A DNA stretch of 17,698 nucleotides, taken from assembly GCA_004296815.1 (NCBI GenBank), contig SCVT01000684.1, forward strand, positions 1-17,698. The letters are read 5' to 3'. Below the pieces are notes generated by a model. That model worked only from the letters and a program-made list of their open reading frames with translations, was not told where the DNA came from and ran no database searches. The translations under genes were made by a program, and so were the position numbers. Of this stretch, positions 13,450 to 17,698 are shown piece by piece. Source of the DNA: Reyranella sp. (GTDB lineage: Bacteria; Pseudomonadota; Alphaproteobacteria; Reyranellales; Reyranellaceae). How positions within the stretch are numbered: the stretch's first letter is position 1; the number at the start of each line of letters is the position of its first letter.

Positions 13450-14514
13450 CTACTGGCGAGACACCGCAGGCTTCGTCGAAGTGCAGAAGATGCTGTCGGC
13501 GACGTGCTTCATCGGGGGCAGGACCAGGCTGCATCGGCGCAACAGCTCCGATGCCACCAGGATCGGCTTGTGGGTCGCCTGCATGTATTTCATGTCGACC
13601 CACTGCCAGCCGAGCCCGAAGTAGCAATCCACGCTGAGCCTGGAAGGTCCGATGGCGTTCGTGAAGGCGTCGGCGATCTCAGGCGTCGACCAGTACCGTA
13701 CATCGAACGACTGGGGCTCACGGAACCGGCGGCGGGCCTGGTGATAGAGGCTCCGGATGCCGAGCCAATTGGCCATCTGGATCTTCACGGTGCCGCCCGG
13801 CTTCAGGACGTAGGCGGCCTGGCGCAGGGCCTTCTTGGCATCGTCCTTCGAGAAGTGCTGCAGCACGCTGTAGGACCAGACCGTGTCGAAGCTCTCTTCG
13901 GCAAACGGCAGCCAGCGCGCGTCGCCGACGACGAACTTGATGTCGAGACCGAGCTGGCGCGCCACCCGGCGCGCCGCCATCGCGCCGCCGAGCGAGGGAT
14001 CGATGCCGACCGGGCGATAGCCCGCGCGCGCAGCGGCAACGCACCAGCGGCCCCAGTTGCAGCCGAGGTCGAGCAGCCGGCGGCCGTTTCCGGGCGGCAG
14101 CTTCATGTCCGGGATGGGGTATTCGGCGAGCGATGCGTCGCCCTTGATGTGGACGTACTGGTTGCCCGAGGTTGCCGCGACCATCATCGACGTCACGGGA
14201 TCCACGCCGGCGGTGCCGCTCTCGATCATCTCGACGATGCGGGCCTTCTCGTTGTCGCCGATGCCGAGCGACTCGAGATAGTGGTCGGGCGCACGCCGGT
14301 CGATGACGTCCTGATCGCCCATCGCGCGATCGATCGACGCGCGGGCGATGCCAATGGTCTGCGGCTTGTCGCGACGCAGCATGACCGGCATGCCGTCGAC
14401 GACGGGATAGGTCCGGCCGGCTGCCGTGATGAGTTCCGTCCCGTTCCACGAGAGCGACGAATGGTCTATCGGGCAGCGCAGATGATCGAGGTACCAGGGA
14501 TCCAGATCGGCCAT
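13450..14514 (-). CDS. Class I SAM-dependent methyltransferase with Trm112-like N-terminal region
   Basis: A protein of about 354 residues. Residues 8-46 (LDHLRCPIDH ... YPVVDGMPVML) look like a Trm112/UPF0434-like small domain but keep only one of the usual paired cysteines (CPID rather than CPxC), so zinc binding is doubtful. The Rossmann methyltransferase domain follows: motif I LLDLGCNWGRW (147-157), an acidic residue D172 (GIDPS), DARWLPFAEESFD (198-210), and the post-motif VLKPGGTVKIQ (236-246). The target molecule is unknown; related architectures occur in lipid, natural-product and cell-surface methylation. The start ATG 14514 is chosen because the Trm112-like region begins just after it. 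The frame stays open to 14667 without a ribosome site there. It diverges from the betaine-lipid genes. Confidence 0.85.
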   Translation of the reverse strand: MADLDPWYLDHLRCPIDHSSLSWNGTELITAAGRTYPVVDGMPVMLRRDKPQTIGIARASIDRAMGDQDVIDRRAPDHYLESLGIGDNEKARIVEMIESGTAGVDPVTSMMVAATSGNQYVHIKGDASLAEYPIPDMKLPPGNGRRLLDLGCNWGRWCVAAARAGYRPVGIDPSLGGAMAARRVARQLGLDIKFVVGDARWLPFAEESFDTVWSYSVLQHFSKDDAKKALRQAAYVLKPGGTVKIQMANWLGIRSLYHQARRRFREPQSFDVRYWSTPEIADAFTNAIGPSRLSVDCYFGLGWQWVDMKYMQATHKPILVASELLRRCSLVLPPMKHVADSIFCTSTKPAVSRQ

Positions 14515-14587
14515 TGTCGCGAGAACGCTCCCCCGGGGATGGGCCGCTTGAGCGCGTGCTACCAGCCATTCCAATCGTTCGGCCGGA

Positions 14588-14606
14588 CCCTGTCCGCAGG
14601 ACGGGG
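14588..14606. repeat. 8-bp inverted repeat in the divergent intergenic region
   Basis: CCCTGTCC (14588-14595) pairs with GGACGGGG (14599-14606), one pair being G-T, across a GCA loop. It lies between the methyltransferase gene and the Pho-box-like site. No T-run follows on either strand, so it is not a classical terminator. It could be a protein site or a leader hairpin of the minus-strand gene. Confidence 0.4.
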
Positions 14607-14657
14607 AAATTGCATGGATCTCCGCACAACACAACCGGCAGGGGCCCCCAGGCCGGC

Positions 14658-14675
14658 CCGTCATCAAACTGGCAC
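14658..14675 (+). promoter_or_regulatory. Pho-box-like PhoB binding site upstream of btaA
   Basis: CCGTCATCAAACTGGCAC matches the Pho box consensus CTGTCATAWAWCTGTCAY at 15 of 18 positions, including both TCA-type half-sites 11 bases apart. It is on the same strand as btaA and ends 47 bases before the probable TTG start. In other bacteria betaine-lipid synthesis is switched on by phosphate starvation through PhoB, so the position is meaningful. No clear -10 hexamer is seen downstream; TACTTT (14677-14682) and TAGCGT (14686-14691) are weak candidates. Confidence 0.6.
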
Positions 14676-14722
14676 CTACTTTCTGTAGCGTCGTCCGGCT
14701 GTTCTGATCCGGAGTCCAGGGA

Positions 14723-15955
14723 TTGATCCATTCGCGGGCCGAGAGCCATGCGCGCCTGACGCAGGCGGTGCGCCGTCATCGTACCCTGTCCCGTGAAGGC
14801 CTTCTCGAAAGGCTCTTCGAGCGGCTGTTCCGCGGCCTGGTCTAGACCCAGATCTGGGAAGATCCCGAGATCGACCTCGAGGCACTCGAGCTCACGCGCG
14901 ACTGCCACGTCGTGGCGATCGCCTCGGGCGGCTGCAACGTGCTCTCCTACCTCACGGCCGATCCCGGCCGCATCACCGCCCTCGATCTCAGCCGCGCCCA
15001 CGTTGCATTGAACCGGCTGAAGCTCATGGCGGCGGTCCGTCTGCCCTCGTGGGAGGCCTTCTACCGCTTCTTCGGCTCGGCCGATGCCGACGCCAACCTC
15101 CGGGCCTACGACCGGCTGATCGCGCCGCATCTCGACACGCAGAGCCGTCTCTATTGGGAGGGTCGCAGCCTCCACCAGTGGGGCGGCCGCCGCATCTCGA
15201 TCTTCGCCCGTAATGCCTACCGGCACGGCGTGCTCGGCCGTTTCATCGGCGTGGCGCATGTCGCCGCACGCGCTTACGGCGTTGACCTGCGCAAGCTGCT
15301 CGGCGCCCGCACTCTGGAGGAGCAGCGCCGCTTCTTCGAGACGGTGCTGGCGCCCCTGTTCGACAAGCCGGCCGTGCGCTGGGCCACCGCGAACCGCCTC
15401 TCGCTCTACGGGCTCGGCATTCCGCCCGCGCAGTACGAGGCGCTGGCCGGTGGCCGCGACATGGGCGCGGTTCTGCGCGAGCGGGTCGAGCGGCTGGCCT
15501 GCGGCTTCAGCCTGCAGGACAACTACTTCGCCTGGCAGGCCTTCGGGCGCGCCTACGCCGGCGATGCCAGCGGCCCGCTGCCGCCGTACCTGCGACAGAA
15601 GGACTTCGACGCCGTGCGCCGCCGCGCCGACAGGGTCGAGGTGATGAACAGGTCGGTCACCGAATATCTCGCCGCCTGTCCCGACGCGTCGCGCGACCGC
15701 TATGTGCTGCTCGACGCGCAGGACTGGATGACCGATGCGCAGCTCAATGCGTTGTGGGCCGAGATTACGCGCACCGCGCGTCCCGGCGCCCGCGTGATCT
15801 TCCGCACCGCCGCCGAGCCTTCGCTGCTGCCAGGCCGCCTCGAGCCCGCGCTGCTCGATCGCTGGCACTACGAGGAGGAAGCGTCGCGCGCCTTCACCCT
15901 GCGCGACCGGTCCGCGATCTACGGCGGCTTCCACCTCTACGTGCTGAAGCCGTGA
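14723..15955 (+). pseudogene. btaA: btaA: SAM:diacylglycerol 3-amino-3-carboxypropyltransferase (DUF3419), interrupted by an in-frame TAG
   Basis: BtaA moves the 3-amino-3-carboxypropyl group of SAM to diacylglycerol, the first step of DGTS betaine-lipid synthesis at the membrane. The frame runs from TTG 14723 (GGAG at 14711-14714, 8-base spacing) through 40 codons ending LFERLFRGLV, then TAG at 14843-14845, then TQIWEDPEIDLEALEL and the SAM-binding VAIASGGCNVLSYL. Downstream, GFSLQDNYFAWQAFGR and DAQDWMTDAQLNALWAEI are intact to the stop. The family has Tyr directly before xQIWEDP, so TAC to TAG is the likely change. The first start codon after it is GTG 14912 (347 residues), which would drop the QIWEDP motif and begin at the SAM motif. 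Family identity is firm. Whether the gene is dead, read through or a sequencing error cannot be told here. It overlaps btaB by GTGA. Confidence 0.8.
14839..14858. other. Two overlapping perfect palindromes spanning the premature stop codon of btaA
   Basis: GGTCTAGACC (14839-14848) is a perfect 10-bp palindrome containing the TAG, and CCCAGATCTGGG (14847-14858) is a perfect 12-bp palindrome overlapping it by two bases. If the ancestral codon was TAC, the first palindrome was imperfect before the change and became perfect through the mutation. CTAG is a rare tetranucleotide in many proteobacteria. Both fall in coding sequence for the conserved VYxQIWED segment. Confidence 0.6.
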
Positions 15956-16593
15956 GCGACTCCGCGCTGCTGATGGACCGGATCTACCGGCAGCAGCGGC
16001 ATGTCTACGACCTCAGCCGCAAATACTACCTGCTGGGCCGCGACCGGCTGATCGACGGGCTGGCGCTGCCACCCGGCGGCCGCGTGCTCGAGATCGGCTG
16101 CGGCACCGCGCGCAACCTGATCGCCGTCGGCCGCCGCCATCCCGAGGCGAAGCTCTTCGGCATCGACATCTCGGCCGAGATGCTGGCCACCGCGCGGCAG
16201 CGCCTGGCGCGCAGCGAGCAGGGGGACCGCATCCGCCTCGCCCGCGCCGATGCCACGCACTTCGACCCGGCGATCTTGTTCGGCGTGCCGTCCTTCTCGC
16301 GCATCTTCTTCTCCTACACGCTGTCGATGATCCCGGAATGGGAGCGGGCGCTCGGTGAATCCGTGCGCTGGCTGCAGCCCGGCGGCGAGCTGCACCTCGT
16401 CGATTTCGGCGGCCAGGAGCGGCTGCCGGGCTGGTTCCGCGGCGGCCTGCGCCGCTGGCTCGCGGCCTTCCACGTGGCGCCCCGCGACGGGCTGGAGGCG
16501 GCGCTGGCCGGCCTGCCGGTCGAGGTCCGTGTCTTCGATCGCCCGCATCGCGGCTACGCGCAGTACGCTGTCTGCCGGCGCTTGACGGCCTGA
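15952..16593 (+). CDS. btaB: BtaB: SAM-dependent N-methyltransferase of betaine-lipid synthesis
   Basis: A 213-residue class I methyltransferase that adds three methyl groups to diacylglyceryl homoserine, giving DGTS. Motif I is VLEIGCGTARN (45-55), the ribose-binding acid is D72 (GIDIS), and LQPGGELHLVDFGG (141-154) is the post-motif strand. The N-terminal segment QRHVYDLSRKYYLLGRDRLI (15-34) is typical of BtaB. The GTG start at 15952 overlaps the btaA stop (GTGA) and keeps the SDSALLMD leader expected for the family; ATG 15973 is the alternative. It is intact even though btaA upstream carries a stop codon, so translation could still be fed by ribosomes starting inside btaA. Alone, without BtaA, it would have no substrate unless another BtaA exists. 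Confidence 0.9.
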   Translation: MSDSALLMDRIYRQQRHVYDLSRKYYLLGRDRLIDGLALPPGGRVLEIGCGTARNLIAVGRRHPEAKLFGIDISAEMLATARQRLARSEQGDRIRLARADATHFDPAILFGVPSFSRIFFSYTLSMIPEWERALGESVRWLQPGGELHLVDFGGQERLPGWFRGGLRRWLAAFHVAPRDGLEAALAGLPVEVRVFDRPHRGYAQYAVCRRLTA

Positions 16594-16594
16594 C

Positions 16595-16611
16595 TTTCCT
16601 AGGATAGGAAA
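16595..16611. repeat. 7-bp inverted repeat just after btaB
   Basis: TTTCCTA (16595-16601) and TAGGAAA (16605-16611) are perfect complements around a GGA centre, one base after the btaB stop codon. No T-run follows, so termination activity is doubtful; the symmetric, AT-rich arms look more like a dimeric regulator site or a 3'-end stabilising hairpin. Confidence 0.5.
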
Positions 16612-16660
16612 TAGACGATCTCCAGAGCGGACGCATGTTCGCGTCCACGGTCTTTCTTTA

Positions 16661-16886
16661 TGTCCGGTAGGGAAGTGAACTCGAAAATGTCCGCTTTTGC
16701 CGGACATGCCAGCGGGCCGGACATTGCCGAAAGCGCTGCGGGATCAACGGCGTAGAGACTATGTCCGCTGTCCGGAACTCGCGCGCTAGCGTCCGGGAAA
16801 ATGTCCGGTGTCCGGGCTCGTGCCGCCCGCATGGCCCCTCTGTCCGCAAGGCATTGGCAGGGTCCTGGGGCGGTGCTACGCGGACA
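16661..16886. repeat. Cluster of ten TGTCCG/CGGACA motifs
   Basis: TGTCCG starts at 16661, 16688, 16762, 16769, 16802, 16809 and 16841, and its complement CGGACA starts at 16701, 16718 and 16881. Two pairs are spaced exactly 7 bases apart (16762/16769 and 16802/16809). One facing pair makes a hairpin, ATGTCCG (16687-16693) with CGGACAT (16701-16707) and a 7-base loop. GAAAATGTCCG is repeated exactly at 16683-16693 and 16797-16807. This looks like a degenerate repeat array or a multi-site operator; the family is not identified. Confidence 0.65.
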
Positions 16887-16914
16887 CCGATGAATTGAGT
16901 TGGGAGTACCCAAG

Positions 16915-17698
16915 ATGACTGACGCCTTTATCTGCGACGCGATCCGCACCCCCGTCGGCCGCTACAATGGCGGCCTCGGCGCCATGCGCGTGGACGACCT
17001 CGCGGCCCATCCCATCAAGGCGCTGATGCAGCGCAACGCCAACGTGGACTGGGGCTCGGTCGACGACGTGATCTACGGCTGCGTGAACCAGGCGGGCGAG
17101 GACAATCGCAACGTCGCGCGCATGGCGGGCCTGCTTGCGGGTCTCCCCGTGGAGGTGGCAGGCGCCACGGTGAACCGTCTCTGCGGCTCCGGTCTTGAAG
17201 CAGCCGGCCACGCGGCGCGCGCCGTGAAGCTCGGCGAGGCCGACATCATGATCGCCGGCGGCGTCGAGGGCATGACCCGTTCGCCCTACGTCATGGGCAA
17301 GCCCGAGAGCGCATTCGACCGCTCGATGAAGCTCGAGGACACGGTGCTGGGCTGGCGCTTCATCAACCCGAAGCTCAAGGCCGCCTACGGCGTCGACCCG
17401 ATGGGCCAGACCGCCGAGAACGTGGCGCAGGAGCACCAGATCAGCCGCACCGACCAGGACGCCTTCGCCTATCGCAGCCAGCGCCGCTGCAAGGCCGCGC
17501 AGGAGCGCGGCTTCTTCGAGCGCGAGATCGTCAAGGTCTGCGTCAAGAAGGGCAAGACCGAGGTGATCGTCGAGAAGGACGAGCATCCGCGCGGCGACAC
17601 CACGATGGAGACGCTCTCCAAGCTGCCGGCGGCGTTCCGCGAAGGCGGCTCGGTGACGGCCGGCAATTCCTCGGGCCTGAACGACGGCGCCTGCGCCA
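16915..17698 (+). CDS. Thiolase, acetyl-CoA acetyltransferase / beta-ketoadipyl-CoA thiolase (PcaF)-like, partial
   Basis: The first 261 residues of a classical thiolase (about 400 residues when complete); the C-terminal His and Cys motifs lie beyond the window. C90 in VNRLCGSGLEA is the acyl-accepting nucleophile. GCVNQAGEDNRNVARMAGLL (55-74) and GGVEGMTRSPYVMGK are close to the PcaF/PaaE group that cleaves 3-oxoadipyl-CoA to succinyl-CoA and acetyl-CoA, but general acetoacetyl-CoA thiolases are also possible. The ATG follows GGGAG (16902-16906) with 8-base spacing, so the start is well supported. It differs from the SCP2-type thiolase at 4283, so the organism has at least two thiolase types here. 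Its promoter should lie in or after the TGTCCG-rich region. Confidence 0.93.
   Translation, partial: MTDAFICDAIRTPVGRYNGGLGAMRVDDLAAHPIKALMQRNANVDWGSVDDVIYGCVNQAGEDNRNVARMAGLLAGLPVEVAGATVNRLCGSGLEAAGHAARAVKLGEADIMIAGGVEGMTRSPYVMGKPESAFDRSMKLEDTVLGWRFINPKLKAAYGVDPMGQTAENVAQEHQISRTDQDAFAYRSQRRCKAAQERGFFEREIVKVCVKKGKTEVIVEKDEHPRGDTTMETLSKLPAAFREGGSVTAGNSSGLNDGACA

Larger units (their letters stand above)
16594..16914. other. Intergenic region without a convincing gene
   Basis: This 321-base stretch separates btaB from the thiolase gene. It holds a 7-bp palindrome right after btaB, a small hairpin with GGACGC and GCGTCC arms (16629-16646), the cluster of TGTCCG motifs, and the thiolase ribosome site GGGAG (16902-16906). 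A minus-strand frame of 116 codons (16599-16949) crosses the thiolase start and has no recognisable protein features. The stretch is visibly less GC-rich than its neighbours in places. Confidence 0.7.

Noticed and set aside
13718..15934. Minus-strand open frame of about 738 codons over btaA and the methyltransferase
   Set aside because: A GC-rich shadow frame opposite genes with clear motifs; no domain is recognisable.
16855..16885. Sigma-54 or sigma-70 promoter for the last thiolase starting at TTGGCA
   Set aside because: TTGGCA is present but no matching -10, and the GG/GC spacing of sigma-54 sites is not met.
16599..16949. Minus-strand 116-codon frame in the btaB-thiolase gap
   Set aside because: It overlaps the thiolase start, spans the TGTCCG repeats and shows no recognisable domain or ribosome site.

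Overview
The window reads as chromosomal DNA of a GC-rich (about two-thirds GC, judged by eye) alphaproteobacterium. The supporting signs are acyl-CoA catabolic genes, class III cyclases, a BtaA/BtaB betaine-lipid pair, GTG/TTG starts and ATGA/GTGA stop-start overlaps. A soil or freshwater Reyranella/Rhodospirillales-type organism would fit, but this is an inference from gene content only. I see no rRNA, tRNA, insertion sequence, prophage or CRISPR array.

Left part (1-4210): the 5' end of a class III CoA-transferase gene (minus) diverges from a three-gene plus-strand operon. That operon holds a six-helix membrane adenylate/guanylate cyclase, which overlaps a RidA gene by ATGA, followed by a second RidA paralog. 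It ends in a strong bidirectional terminator shared with a convergent FAD-linked D-lactate/glycolate-type dehydrogenase.

Middle (4283-10751): a plus-strand lipid-catabolism run holds an SCP2-type thiolase, an MFE-2-like (3R)-hydroxyacyl-CoA dehydrogenase and a soluble class III cyclase. The dehydrogenase's ribosome binding site lies inside a perfect 10-bp hairpin. A short flavodoxin follows on the minus strand, then two tandem enoyl-CoA hydratase/isomerase paralogs and an SMP-30/gluconolactonase-like hydrolase.

Minus-strand block (10755-14514): a Trm112-like/methyltransferase protein, an Ogt O6-alkylguanine-DNA alkyltransferase overlapping an AlkA-type DNA glycosylase by ATGA (an alkylation-repair pair), and malonyl-CoA decarboxylase. 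The last has an extended -10 placed so that its mRNA may be leaderless.

Right part (14515-17698): a Pho-box-like sequence (15 of 18 consensus positions) lies 47 bases upstream of btaA, which overlaps btaB by GTGA. Together these genes would make the phosphorus-free lipid DGTS. However, btaA carries an in-frame TAG where its family has the conserved Tyr before QIWEDP, so the gene looks broken by a single recent change or is misread there. After btaB comes a 321-base intergenic stretch packed with ten TGTCCG/CGGACA motifs, then the start of a PcaF/acetyl-CoA acetyltransferase-type thiolase that runs off the window.

The most interesting points are the Pho-box/btaA nonsense-codon combination, the ribosome-site hairpin ahead of the dehydrogenase gene, and the TGTCCG-rich intergenic region.
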